Assembly: GCF_905171765.1 (NCBI RefSeq)
Contig: NC_053391.1
Span: 151,610,839-151,674,838 of the forward strand
DNA from: Bufo bufo
Lineage: Eukaryota > Chordata > Amphibia > Anura > Bufonidae
Direction of reading: 5' to 3'
DNA: 64,000 nt
Positions 14,851 to 25,899 of this stretch are shown one piece after another (position 1 is the first letter of the stretch; each line of letters opens with the position of its first letter). The notes below the pieces were generated by a model. That model ran no database searches and was not told where the DNA came from. It saw nothing but the letters and a program-made list of their open reading frames with translations. Both the position numbers and the translations under genes were made by a program.

Positions 14851-14862
14851 CAGTATGTAAAG

Positions 14863-16640
14863 TGTGTATCTCACACGTACAGATGTAGACTAGGCCACAA
14901 TTAAAGATTTTTGCCTAAAATTAGTGTTTTTCAAATAACAGAATAGAACCATAGTATCTAAAGTGCGTATCTCACACGTACAGGTGCGGACTAGGCTGCA
15001 ATTAAAGATTTTTGCCCAAATTGGTTGTTTTATTAATAGTAAATTAGAACCACAGTATTTAAAGGGTGTATCTCACACGTACAGATGCAAACTAGGCCGC
15101 AAGTAAAGATTTTTGCCCAAAATGGGTGTTTTATTAATATCAGAATAGAACCACAGTATGTAAAGGGTATATCTCACACATACAGATCCAGACTAAGCCG
15201 CAATTTAAGTTTTTTGCCCAAAATGGCTTTTTCAAATAACAGAATAGAACCACAGTATCTAAAGTGTGTATCTCACTCGTACAGATCCAGACTAGGCCGC
15301 AATTAAAGACTTTTTGCAAAGATTGGTGTTTTATTAATAGCAGAATAGAACCACAGTATGTAAAGGGTGTATCTCACACGTACAGATCCAGGCTAGGCCG
15401 CAATTTAATTTTTTCCCCCAAAATGGCTCTTTTTCAAATAACAGAATAGAACCACAGTATTTAAAGTGTGTATCTCACACGTACAGGTGCAGACTAGGCC
15501 GCAATTAAAGATTTTTGCCCAAATTGGTTGTTTTATTAATAGTAGATTAGAACCACAGTATTTAAAGGGTGTATCTCACACGTACAGATGCAAACTAGGC
15601 TGCAAGTAAAGATTTTTGCCCAAAATGGGTGTTTTATTAATATCAGAATAGAACCACAGTATGTAAAGGGTATATCTCACACATACAGATCCAGACTAAG
15701 CCGCAATTTAAGTTTTTTGCCTAAAATGGCTTTTTCAAATAACAGAATAGAACCACAGTATCTAAAGTGTGTATCTCACTCGTACAGATCCAGACTAGGC
15801 CGCAATTAAAGACTTTTTGCAAAGATTGGTGTTTTATTAATAGCAGAATAGAACCACAGTATGTAAAGGGTGTATCTCACACGTACAGATCCAGGCTAGG
15901 CCGCAATTTAATTTTTTCCCCCAAAATGGCTCTTTTTCAAATAACAGAATAGAACCACAGTATTTAAAGTGTGTATCTCACACGTACAGGTGCAGACTAG
16001 GCCGCAATTAAAGATTTTTGCCCAAAATGGTTGTTTTATTAATAGCAGAATAGAACCACAGTATGTAAAGGGTGTATCTCACTTGTATATGTGCAGACTA
16101 GGCCGCAATTAAAGTTTTTTGCCCAAATTGGTTGTTTTATTAATAGCAAAATAGAACCACAGTATGTAAGATTTTTGCCTAAAATTAGTGTTTTTCAAAT
16201 AACAGAATAGAACCACAGTATCTAAAGTGTGTATCTCACACGTACAGGTGCAGACTAGGCTGCAATTAAAGATTTTTGCCCAAATTGGTTGTTTTATTAA
16301 TAGTAGATTAGAACCACAGTATTTAAAGGGTGTATCTCACACGTACAGATGCAAACTAGGCCGCAATTTAAGTTTTTTGCCCAAAATGGCTGTTTTATTA
16401 ATAGCAGAATAGAACCACAGTATTTGAAGGGTGTATCTCACACGTACAGATACAAACTAGGCCGCAATTTAAGTTTTTTTCCCAAAATGGCTGTTTTTCA
16501 AATAACAGAATAGAACTACATTATGTAAAGGGTGTATTTTACACGTACAGATCCAGACTAGGCCGCAATTAAAGATTTTTGGCCAAAATGGGTGTTTTTT
16601 TAATAGCAGAATAGAACCACAGTATCTAAAGTGTGTATCT
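14863..16640. repeat. ~100-bp tandem array, part 2
   Basis: Continues 11334-12339 with the same ~100-bp unit. A block of about five units is duplicated in tandem with an offset of 503 bp (15085-15449 recurs at 15588-15952, almost base for base). One unit junction near 16168 is collapsed (GTATGTAAG joined to ATTTTTGCC), which indicates an internal deletion. Confidence 0.88.
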
Positions 16641-17757
16641 TACAATGACATATGCAGCAAAGGCTGCGAAATTAAGTTTTTTGTCCACAATGGGTGTTTT
16701 TTTTAATAACAGAATATGACAGCAGCATATAACGCTTGAATTTCACACGTGCAGATGCAGCAAGGGCTGTAAAATTGTGTATTTTGCACAAAAAGGGTGT
16801 TTTTTAAAACCCAGAAAATTAGAGCTGTATTTCTAGCTTAGGCTACTTTCACACTGCCGTTTCTGGGTCCGCTTGCAGCATTTTGGTGTCCGCCTGGCGA
16901 TGCGGAGCCAAACGGATCCGTCCTGACTTACAATGTAAGTCAATGGTGATGGATCCGTTTTCATTGACACAATATGATGCAATTGTAAACGGATCTGTCC
17001 CCCATTGACTTTCAATGTAAGTCAGGACGGATCCGTTTGACTTACACTTATACTTAGATTTTTTTTAACAGAGTAATGCAGGCGGATCCGTTCTGAACGG
17101 ATACCAGCATTTGCATTATAGGTGCGGATCCGTCTGTGCAGATACCAGACGGATCCGCACCTAAACGCAGGTGTGAAAGTAGCCTTAAATTGCACACTGA
17201 CTAATGCGGCAGAGTCCCAAAATGAAGGTTATTGCCAAAAAGGGTGTTTTTTCATAGCCATAAAATTATTGGAGTATTTCAAACTTGTTTTTAACAATCA
17301 CAGATGTAGCAAGGTCTGCAAAATTAATTTATTTTGCCCAAAATGGGTGTTTTTTAATAACAGAATATGACAGCAGTAAATAACGCTTCAATTTCACATG
17401 TGCAGATGCAGCAAGGGCTGTAAAATTGTGTATTTTGCACAAAAAGGGTGTTTTTTTAAAACCCAGAAAAATATAGCTGTATTTCTAGCTTAAATTGCAC
17501 ACTGACTAATGCGGCAGAGGCCCAAAATGAAGGTTATTGCTAAAAATGGGTATTTTTTCAAAGCTAGAAATTTATTGAAGTATTTCAAACTTGTTTTTAA
17601 AAATCACAGACGCAGCAAGGGCTGCAATATTAAGAATTTTGCCAAAAAAGGGTGTTTTTACTAACAGAATATGAAAGTTGTATATAACGCTTGAATTCCA
17701 TACGTGCAGATGCAGCAAGGGCTGTAAAATTGTGTATTTTGCCAAAAAAGGGTGTTT
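16641..17757. repeat. Diverged ~303-bp higher-order repeat
   Basis: Related to the ~100-bp array but organised as ~303-bp blocks of three unlike monomers. Marker GCAGCAAGGGCTGTAAAATT recurs at ~16757, ~17408 and ~17709; the first interval becomes ~304 bp once the 344-bp MITE at 16841-17184 is removed. The three monomers carry TTTCACACGTGCAGATGCAG, TTAAATTGCACACTGACTAA and TCAAACTTGTTTTTAA. It resumes at 22431 beyond the TTAA element. Confidence 0.8.
16841..17184. mobile_element. TAA/TTA-target palindromic MITE
   Basis: A 344-bp element with inverted ends GGCTACTTTCACACTGCCGT and ...GTGTGAAAGTAGCC, flanked by TTA on both sides (16838-16840 and 17185-17187). The empty site TCTAGCTTAAATTGCAC is readable in the next repeat block (~17483-17500), so the 3-bp TTA duplication is direct evidence. 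A 3-bp TWA duplication points to the PIF/Harbinger superfamily. The interior is rich in GGATCCG and is itself palindromic. It has no coding capacity. Confidence 0.82.
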
Positions 17758-18226
17758 TTAACCACCTCAGCCCCTATGGCTTAAACACCCTGAAAGACCA
17801 GGCCACTTTTTACACTTCTGACCTACACTACTTTCACCGTTTATTGCTCGGTCATGCAACTTACCACCCAAACGAATTTTACCTCCTTTTCTTCTCACTA
17901 ATAGAGCTTTCATTTGGTGATATTTCATTGCTGCTGACATTTTTATTTTTTTTGTTATTAATCGAAATTTAACGATTTTTTTGCAAAAAAATGACATTTT
18001 TCACTTTCAGTTGTAAAATTTTGCAAAAAAAAACGACATCCATATATAAATTTTGCTCTAAATTTATTGTTATACATGTCTTTGATAAAAAAAAAATGTT
18101 TGGGTAAAAAAAAAAAATGGTTTGGGTAAAAGTTATAGCGTTTACAAACTATGGTACAAAAATGTGAATCTCCGCTTTTTGAAGCAGCTCTGACTTTCTG
18201 AGCACCTGTCATGTTTCCTGAGGTTC

Positions 18227-20110
18227 TACAATGGCCAGACAGTACAAACACCCCACAAATGACCCCATTTCGGAAAGTAGACACCCTAAGGTATTCGCTG
18301 ATGGGCATAGTGAGTTCATAGAACTTTTTATTTTTTGTCACAAGTTAGCGGAAAATGATGATTTATTTTTATTTTATTTTTTTCTTACAAAGTCTCATAT
18401 TCCACTAACTTGTAACAAAAAAATAAAAAGTTCTATGAACTCACTATGCCCATCAGTGAATACCTTTGGGTGTCTTCTTTCCAAAATGGGGTCACTTGTG
18501 GGGTAGTTATACTGCCCCGGCATTCTAGGGGCCCAAATGTGTGGTAAGGAGTTTGAAATCAAATTCTGTAAAAAATGGCCGGTGAAATCCGAAAGGTGCT
18601 CTTTGGAATGTGGGCCCCTTTGCCCACCTAGGCTGCAAAAAAGTGTCACACATCTGGTATCTCCGTATTCAGGAGAAGTTGGGGAATGTGTTTTGGGGTG
18701 TCATTTTATATATACCCATGCTGGGTGAGATAAATATTTTGGTCAAATGCCAACTTTGTATAAAAAAATGGGAAAAGTTGTCTTTTGCCAAGATATTTCT
18801 CTCACCCAGCATGGGTATATGTAAAATGACACCCCAAAACACATTCCCCAACTTCTCCTGAGTACGCGATACCACATGTGTGACACTTTTTTGCAGCCTA
18901 GGTGGGCAAAGCGGCCCACATTCCAAAGAGCACCTTTCGGGTTTCACCTGTCATTTTTTACAGAATTTGATTTCAAACTCCTTACCGCACATTTTGGCCC
19001 CTAGAATGCCAGGGCAGTATAACTACCCCACAAGTGACCCCATTTTGGAAAGAAGACACCTAAAGGTATTCGCTGATGGGCATAGTGAGTTCATGGAAGT
19101 TTTTATTTTTTGTCACAAGTTAGTGGAATATGAGACTTTGTAAGGAAAAAAAAAAAAATCATCATTTTCCACTAACTTGTGACAAAAAATAAAAAATTCT
19201 AGGAACTCGCCATGCCCCTCACAGAATACCTTGGGGTGTCTTCTTTCCAAAATGGGGTGACTTGTGGGGTAGTTATACTGCCCTGGCATTTTCCAGGGGC
19301 CCTAATGTGTGGTAAGTAGGCAAATGACCTGTGAAATCCAAAAGGTGCTCTTTGGAATGTGGGCCTCTTTGCCCACCTAGGCTGCAAAAAAGTGCCACAC
19401 ATGTGGTATCGCTGTACTCAGGAGAAGTTGGGGAATGTGTTTTGGGGTGTCATTTTACATATACCCATGCTGGGTGAGATAAATATCTTGGTCAAATGCC
19501 AACTTTGTATAAAAAAATGGTAAAAGTTGTCTTTTGCCAAGATATTTCTCTCACCCAGCATGGGTATATGTAAAATGACACACCAAAACACATTCCCCAA
19601 CTTCTCATGAGTACGGAGATACCAGATGTGTGACACTTTTTTGCAGCCTAAAAGCGCAAAGGGGCCCACATTCCTTTTATGAGGGCATTTTTAGACATTT
19701 GGATCCCAGACTTCTTCTCACGCTTTAGGGCCCCTAGAATGCCAGGGCAGTATAAATACCCCACATGTGACCCCATTTTGGAAAGAAGACACCCCAAGGT
19801 ATTCAATGAGGGGCATGGTGAGTTCATAGAATTTTTTTTTTTGCACAAGTTAGCGGAAATTGATTTTATTTATTTTTTTCTCACAAAGTCTCACTTTCCG
19901 CTAACTTGGGACAAAAATTTCAATCTTTCATGGACTCAATATTCCCCTCACGGAATACCTGGGGGTGTATTCTTTCCGAAATTGGGTCACATGTGGGGTA
20001 TTTATACTGCCCTGGCATTCTAGGGGCCCTAAAGCGTGAGAAGAAGTCTGGAATATAAATGTCAAAAAAAATTTACGCATTTGGATTCCGTGAGGGGTAT
20101 GGTGAGTTCA
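18227..20110. repeat. ~770-bp double-palindrome repeat, about 2.4 copies
   Basis: Each ~770-bp unit is two palindromes in series. One has arms with GATGGGCATAGTGAGTTCAT and TTTTGTCACAAGTTAG (for example 18227-18355 and its inverse 18395-18535). The other has arms with CATGCTGGGTGAGATAAATA and GTTGGGGAATGTGTTTTGG (18600-18735 and its inverse 18790-18930). The unit repeats at ~19010-19745 and starts a third time. The ORFs here read the same peptides in opposite directions and are not genes. Confidence 0.85.
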
Positions 20111-20330
20111 TGTGAGATTTTATTTTTTGACACAAGTTAGTGGAATATGAGACTTTGTAAGAAAAAAAAAATAATTTCTGCTAACTTGGGCCAAAAAAAT
20201 GTCTGAATGGAGCCTTACAGAGGGGTGATCAATGACAGGGGAGTGATCAATGACAGGGGGGTAATCAATGACAGGGGGGTGATCAGGGAGTCTATATAGG
20301 GTGATCACCACAGTCATTGATCACGCCCCT

Positions 20331-22010
20331 GTAAGGCTCCATTCAGACGTCCGTATGCGTTTTGCGGATCCGATCCATCTATCAGTGGATCCGTAAAAAT
20401 CATGCAGACATCTGAATGGAGCTTTACAGGGGGGTGATCAATGACAGGGGGGTGATCAGGGAGTCTATATGGGGTGATCGCCACAGTCATTGATCACGCC
20501 CCTGTAAGGCTCCATTCAGGCGTCCGTATGCGTTTTGCGGATCCGATCCATCTATCAGTGGATCCGTAAAAATCATGCGGACATCTGAATGAAACTTTAC
20601 AGGGGGGTGATCAATGACAGGGGGGTAATCAATGACAGGGGGGTGATCAGGGAGTCTATATGGGGTGATCACCACAGTCATTGATCACGCCCCTGTAAGG
20701 CTCCATTCAGACGTCCGTATGCGTTTTGCGGATCCGATCCATCTATCAGTGGATCCGTAAAAATCATGCGGACATCTGAATGGAGCTTTACAGGGGGGTG
20801 ATCAATGACAGGGGGGTAATCAATGACAGGGGGGTGATCAGGGAGTCTATATGGGGTGATCACCACAGTCATTGATCACGCCCCTGTAAGGCTCCATTCA
20901 GACGTCCGTATGCGTTTTGCGGATCCGATCCATCTATCAGTGGATCCGTAAAAATCATGCGGACATCTGAATGGAGCTTTACAGGGGGGTGATCAATGAC
21001 AGGGGGGTAATCAATGACAGGGGGGTGATCAGGGAGTTTATATGGGGTGATCACCACAGTCATTGATCACGCCCCTGTAAGGCTCCATTCAGACGTCCGT
21101 ATGCGTTTTGCGGATCCGATCCATCTATCAGTGGATCCGTAAAAATCATGCGGACATCTGAATGGAGCTTTACAGGGGGGTGATCAATGACAGGGGGGTA
21201 ATCAATGACAGGGGGGTGATCAGGGAGTCTATATGGGCTGATCACCACATTCATTGATCACGCCCCTGTAAGGCTCCATTCAGACGTCCGTATGCGTTTT
21301 GCGCATCCGATCCATCTATCAGTGGATCCGTAAAAAAATCATGCAGACATCTGAATGGAGCTTTACAGGGGGGTGATCAATGACAGGGGGGTAATCAATG
21401 ACAGGGGGGTGATCAGGGAGTCTATATGGGGTGATCACCACAGTCATTGATCACGCCCCTGTAAGGCTCCATTCAGACGTCCGTATGCGTTTTGCGGATC
21501 CGATCCATCTATCAGTGGATCCGTAAAAATCATGCGGACGTCTGAATGGAGCTTTACAGGGGTGTGATCAATGACAGGGGGGTAATCAATGACAGGGGGG
21601 TGATCAGGGAGTCTATATGGGGTGATCACCACAGTCATTGATCACGCCCCTGTAAGGCTCCATTCAGACGTCCGTATGCGTTTTGCGGATCCGATCCATC
21701 TATCAGTGGATCCGTAAAAATCATGCGGACGTCTGAATGGAGCTTTACAGGGGGGTGATCAATGATAGGGGGGTAATCAATGACAGGGGGGTGATCAGGG
21801 AGTCTATATGGGGTGATCACCACAGTCATTGATCACGCCCCTGTAAGGCTCCATTCAGACGTCCGTATGCATTTTGCGGATCCGATCCATCTATCAGTGG
21901 ATCCGTAAAAATCATGCGGACATCTGAATGGAGCTTTACAGGGGGGTGATCAATGACAGGGGGGTAATTAATGACAGGGGGGGTGATCAGGGAGTCTATA
22001 TGGGGTGATC
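20331..22010. repeat. 191-bp satellite, nine units, each with a hairpin
   Basis: Units start at about 20331, 20504, 20695, 20886, 21077, 21268, 21461, 21652 and 21843. Spacing is 191 bp, except 173 bp for the first, which lacks one internal 18-bp repeat. Units are nearly identical. Each has a ~95-bp imperfect palindrome (GGCTCCATTCAGACGTCCGT ... GACATCTGAATGGAGC) flanked by TAA/TTA, then two or three copies of an 18-bp subrepeat (GGGGGGTGATCAATGACA). The palindrome has the form of the MITEs seen elsewhere in the window. Confidence 0.9.
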
Positions 22011-22108
22011 AGGGGTGATCAAGGGTGATCAAGGGTGAATAAGGGGTTAATAAGTGACAGAAGGGGATTTAGTGTAGTGGTACTTGGTGCAACATATTAC
22101 TGAGCTGC

Positions 22109-22400
22109 CTGTGTCCTCTGGTGGTCGATCCAAACAAAGGGGACCACCAGAGGACCAGGTAGCAGGCATATTAGATGCTGTTATCAAAACAGCGTCTAAT
22201 ATACCTGTTAGGGGTTAAAAAAATCACATCTCCAGCCTGCCAGTGAACGATCGCCGCTGGCAGGCTGGAGATCTTCTCGCTTACCTTCCGATCCTGTGAA
22301 CGCGCGCGCCTGTGTGCGCGCGTTCACAGGAAATCTCGCGTCTCGCGAGATGACGCGTAGATGCGTGACTGTGCGCAGGGCTGCCGCCTCCGGAACGCGA
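22109..22400. repeat. Row of hairpins near the right end of the TTAA element
   Basis: At least four consecutive strong inverted repeats. Stem GTCCTCTGGTGGTC closes around 22112-22157. Stem GGCATATTAGATGCTGTT closes around 22164-22208. Stem CTCCAGCCTGCCAG closes around 22231-22271. Stem CCTGTGAACGCGCGCG closes around 22290-22333. A small ATCTCGCG palindrome follows. A similar row lies at 44177-44600. Confidence 0.85.
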
Positions 22401-22430
22401 ATCTGCGTTAGGCGGTCCAGAGGCGGTTAA

Positions 22431-23117
22431 AAACCCAGAAAATTATAGCTGTATTTCTAGCTTAAATTGCACACTGACTAATCCTGCAAAGGTACCAGTT
22501 GTTGGATATTGCCAAAAAAGGATGTTTTTTTTTTAAACCAGATTATTATTGCAGTATTTGAAGCTTGAATTTGAATGTCACAAAAGCACAGATGCAGTGC
22601 TGGTGCACTGAGCTTGCATAAAATGGCCGCCGCCGCCCACCTAACTAACAGACGGATAAAAGTTATTTTTCCCTGTCACTGGGCTCAGGGCAGGCTGAAA
22701 AGATCGTGCACTGCACCCACACAACTAAATCTATGTAGATTGCTGAGTTCAATTGGAGTTCTGATAACAGATTCTGTCCAATTCTCTCTCTCACAGCAGC
22801 ATCCTCTCCCTACACTAAGCACAGCAGAGTGACGTGCATCCAGCAGAGTGACGTGCAGCACTACGTGACTCCAGCTTATATACAGGCTGGGTCACATGTT
22901 GCACTGGCCAATCACAGCCATGCCATTAGTAGGCATGGCTGTGATGGCTTCTGAGGTCACACAGTTAAACGCTTGTTGATTGGCTGCTCTGCAGCCTTTC
23001 AAAAAGCGTTAAGAAATCGCCGAACCCAAACTTTTACTGAAATGTTCGGGTTCGGGGTCCAAAAATCCTAAAGTTCGGTACGAACCCGAACTTTACAGTT
23101 CGGGTTCGCACAACCCT
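22431..23117. mobile_element. Tail of a large non-autonomous element
   Basis: After ~140 bp of the ~303-bp repeat, the sequence becomes a GC-richer tail with the palindrome AGCCATGCCATTAGTAGGCATGGCT (stem AGCCATGCC, 22917-22943). It ends with repeated GTTCGGGTTCG words in both orientations (23044-23117). The same kind of terminus occurs at 27357-27510. It probably belongs to the element that also contains the ~100-bp array. The superfamily is uncertain; hAT-like is my best guess. Confidence 0.5.
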
Positions 23118-24603
23118 ATCTGAATACTCTTCTGTTTCCCTTTTGGTCATCTGGTATGGTCCACTGCCTGTGAGCTTGCATCTGCTTTATGTTGCCTTAT
23201 TTCAGAGATGTAATCTGGGTCTTTAGCAACCAAATCCATCTGGTCTTGTGGAAAAATTGTAGCAGTTTTGAGTTTGCTGGCTATGGTTCCAGATGTTGAC
23301 CTTCATAGTTTACCTTAATGGATCATTCTATATCATGTTTTTTTAATGTGTTGCTACAATATATAGCAAAATCACAATGTACAATATAGCCAAAAAACTG
23401 AGATGTCTCCAGAGCTGCATAGGAGTATATGGCTATAGGCTTGATTATTGACCCCTGCAGTCTTGTGAGAGTGCCTTCTGAGATGGTCCTGGACCCCAAA
23501 AGTTCAATGGAATTTTTTCCAGTATATTGAGTAGCCAGTCTACCTCGAGGCAGTCCAGGATTTGGCATTTCCCATGCTATGCTGAATGGCAACGCATGTT
23601 TATCTCTGTTTACAGGAACAATTCCCAATTTGACCATATCCTTAACCATACAATGGACTGTGGTCATTCCTTATTAAGGAATACCTTTAATTTGTGTGTG
23701 CTCTCAAGTCAGGGAAGCATTGTGAATCCCTATAAAGTTGGCTGAGCTCATAAATGGTGGTGGTTTAGTAGCCACTAGGACTCATGGACGCCACACAGTG
23801 TCATCCATAAAGTCACTGGAGTACCTGCTTCAATTACACTATGTGAAAGAGGATAATCCATCAAGGACCTATAGTGGCATAGCCGATTTAGGCCACAGAG
23901 CCTACAATTGCATTAGAGAAACTCAAAATTGTGAGGCTCTTGTGGTGGTAAAGCTCCCTGACCTCAGTTTAAGTGCTGCTATTATGGTGTTGATAATGTT
24001 TGGCTGTCATTCAAGTTATGTGTCACCCAAATACAATGCAAAAGCAGAAATAGATGCATATATATTGTATGTATGGTTTCCTTTCTTATTTACACAAAAA
24101 TGTGAATACGTCTTCTTTGCCTTTCATGTTTATTTTTGTAATTGCTCTAGGACTTTTTGTGCTGTCTAAAGCCTTAGTGTAAAAATGCTAATGACCTTTG
24201 TTTTGCATTGTATTTTATTGAAAACCATTTTTCTAGTTGTATAGCTCAGTAACACAACAGTAAGTCATTAACCAAATTAGAGAGTTTCTGCTATTGGCAT
24301 TATACAGCTCTTCAAAGCAATGTACAGGCCACTAATACATTAGCAACATTATAATTATCTAGATTTTCAATTTATAATGCAGAAATTATTGTAAATACAA
24401 TGCTCTCCTTCCAGAGTCTATTAGTTTTGGAGCTGGAGAATAATTATTTTCATTTTCTGGTATTTAAAGGTAAAGTTACATTTTTCAATTGTTAGTATGT
24501 AACAAATAGTAATACCAAGGGTTTGAAATCAATATTTAGGGTACATAACTTCTCCTGGGATGTGCCAGAAAGATCAAGTTGATAGGAGAGTTATAAACAA
24601 ATT

Positions 24604-24607
<4 letters not shown>
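23118..24607. other. Sparse sequence, no gene recognised
   Basis: No repeat structure is evident. Two ORFs, 23323-23667 on the minus strand (114 codons) and 23738-24169 on the plus strand (143 codons), have no domain or motif I recognise and no signs of splicing. They look like chance frames or very old element remains. Confidence 0.5.
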
Positions 24608-24651
<44 letters not shown>

Positions 24652-24658
24652 TATAATC
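24608..24658. repeat. (TA)n microsatellite
   Basis: About 25 TA dinucleotides with one C interruption near the end. Confidence 0.95.
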
Positions 24659-25149
24659 GCCAATGCTAGGTACAAGCGATGAACAGTATATCCCATGTAT
24701 AAAATGGGGCTGTAGCTATATAATGGTTTGCCAAAACACCATTCATAAGTATAAAAAAAAAAACATACAAAGTGTAGCTATTGCATCAGATATACCTCTA
24801 TATTAAATCAAATGGTTGATTGGCATTGCAATAATCACCCACACAGGGATAAACAATAAATAACCCAATAATATGATTGATAAAGGCGTTTTTCTCTGCC
24901 AAAATGTCAGTCTTTTTTGTGGTAAATGTACCTGCTGTAATAAAAGGTTTGGAGCCTGCAATACTGTGATCTTTTAAAACATTTTGGAGTCACTGCATGG
25001 TTTGACTGGTGGTTATAGGTACAGTGGATGAAGTCCTAATCTGCACGGATCCCTCCTTTGTCTACTCACCCAATAGTAGACCAGAGATTGCATACATCAA
25101 ACATACACTGGTAAAAAAAAATAAAAACTATGCTAAGTGCTCTACTACT
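24659..25149. other. No feature seen
   Basis: AT-rich sequence without ORFs of note, tandem repeats or inverted ends. Confidence 0.5.
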
Positions 25150-25487
25150 ACTAAAGGTGCTGCCACACGTCACGGCTATGCAGTGTTTTTGATATGGCAA
25201 CAAAATGCACTTTAAAAAAAAAATGCATGCGGTTTTTGCAACAACATCCTTTTTGTTTATAGTGATATTTTCTTCCAGTAAAGGGAAAACACACAACAGA
25301 CTTAAATGACCTTAATGAAACTCTATTTTGTAATTAATATTATTCCGTTTTGCTGTATGTTTTCCCTTTGCTTGAAGAAAACGCACCATTAATGCAGGTA
25401 TGTTGTTGTAAAAACTGCATGAGTTTTTTAGGTGCGTTATTTAGCCACACCAAAATGCAGCACCTCCACGACGTGTGGCAACAGCTC
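25150..25487. mobile_element. MITE-like inverted-repeat element
   Basis: Left end GGTGCTGCCACACGTCACGG and right end GACGTGTGGCAACAGCTC are inverted, with a 2-bp gap difference. Inner arms also match (CAACAAAATGCA... against ...AAAATGCAGC; GGAAAACACACAACA against TGTATGTTTTCCCTTTG). Length is ~338 bp. The target duplication is not clear, so the superfamily is open. Confidence 0.55.
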
Positions 25488-25553
25488 AATACTGATGACG
25501 AAGGACTATGAGAAACATCTGTAATAAACCCAAGCTGCACAAATTAATCTTAA

Positions 25554-25895
25554 AGGGGGTATCTCATCTAATCATTACTAAGACAAGATGAGACACAGTC
25601 CCGACCACCAGCTGGCTGGGAAACAGCAGAGCGTTCTGTCACTCAGTGTTTCAGTAGCTCCTATCATGGTGCATGAGAGCTACGGAAACAGCATAGCACA
25701 GCAAGGTATGGTGTCTCCATAACTCAGAAACAGCATACCATAGCTTTCTGTGATATTCTGTTTCCGTAGATCTCATGCACCGCAATGGGAGATACTGAAA
25801 CAGTGAGCGCCGGAGCACTCAGCTGTTTCCTGGCCAGCTGGTGGTCGGGAATGTATCTCATCTCACCTTAGTAATGATGAGTTGATACAACCCCT
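25554..25895. mobile_element. TTAA-target MITE (T2/Kolobok-like)
   Basis: A 342-bp palindromic element with TTAA on both sides (25550-25553 and 25896-25899). Its inverted ends are AGGGGGTATCTCATCTAATC and ...GAGTTGATACAACCCCT. Subterminal arms (GACCACCAGCTGGC; GTTTCAGTATCTCC-like words) also pair. The TTAAAGGGG-type terminus is typical of frog T2/Kolobok MITEs. No coding capacity. Confidence 0.75.
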
Positions 25896-25899
25896 TTAA

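Larger units (their letters stand above)
12340..14851. mobile_element. Fold-back element with 11-bp target duplication
   Basis: A 2.5-kb insertion in the ~100-bp array, flanked by the direct repeat AGTATGTAAAG (12329-12339 and 14852-14862). It consists of ~100 bp of unique left sequence, an 817-bp arm (12443-13259), a 774-bp spacer (13260-14033) and the same arm inverted (14034-14850). The arms look ~99% identical. No transposase or reverse transcriptase is visible. The TSD length is unlike Tc1, TTAA or hAT elements and fits target-primed insertion. A hammerhead-ribozyme-like motif lies in the spacer. My inference is a truncated head-to-head pair of a Penelope-like or retrozyme-like element; a fold-back DNA transposon is the alternative. 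Confidence 0.75.
17762..22426. mobile_element. TTAA-target non-autonomous transposon carrying its own arrays
   Basis: A 4665-bp insertion in the ~303-bp repeat, flanked by TTAA (17758-17761 and 22427-22430). The ends are short inverted repeats: CCACCTCAGCCCC on the left, and the right end read inward is CCGCCTCTGGACC. The uninterrupted host sequence GTTTTTTTAAAACCCAG can be read at ~17450. A TTAA duplication fits piggyBac or Kolobok. No transposase is present. The order inside is an AT-rich left region, double palindromes (18227-20110), a 191-bp satellite (20331-22010) and a row of hairpins (22109-22400). Confidence 0.8.

Noticed and set aside
20331..22010. CRISPR-like array in the 191-bp repeat
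   Set aside because: Direct repeats are long and contiguous with no unique spacers; a eukaryotic satellite explains it.
23323..24169. 114- and 143-codon ORFs as possible host genes
   Set aside because: No recognisable domain, no splice structure or second exon visible, and length within chance expectation for this much DNA.
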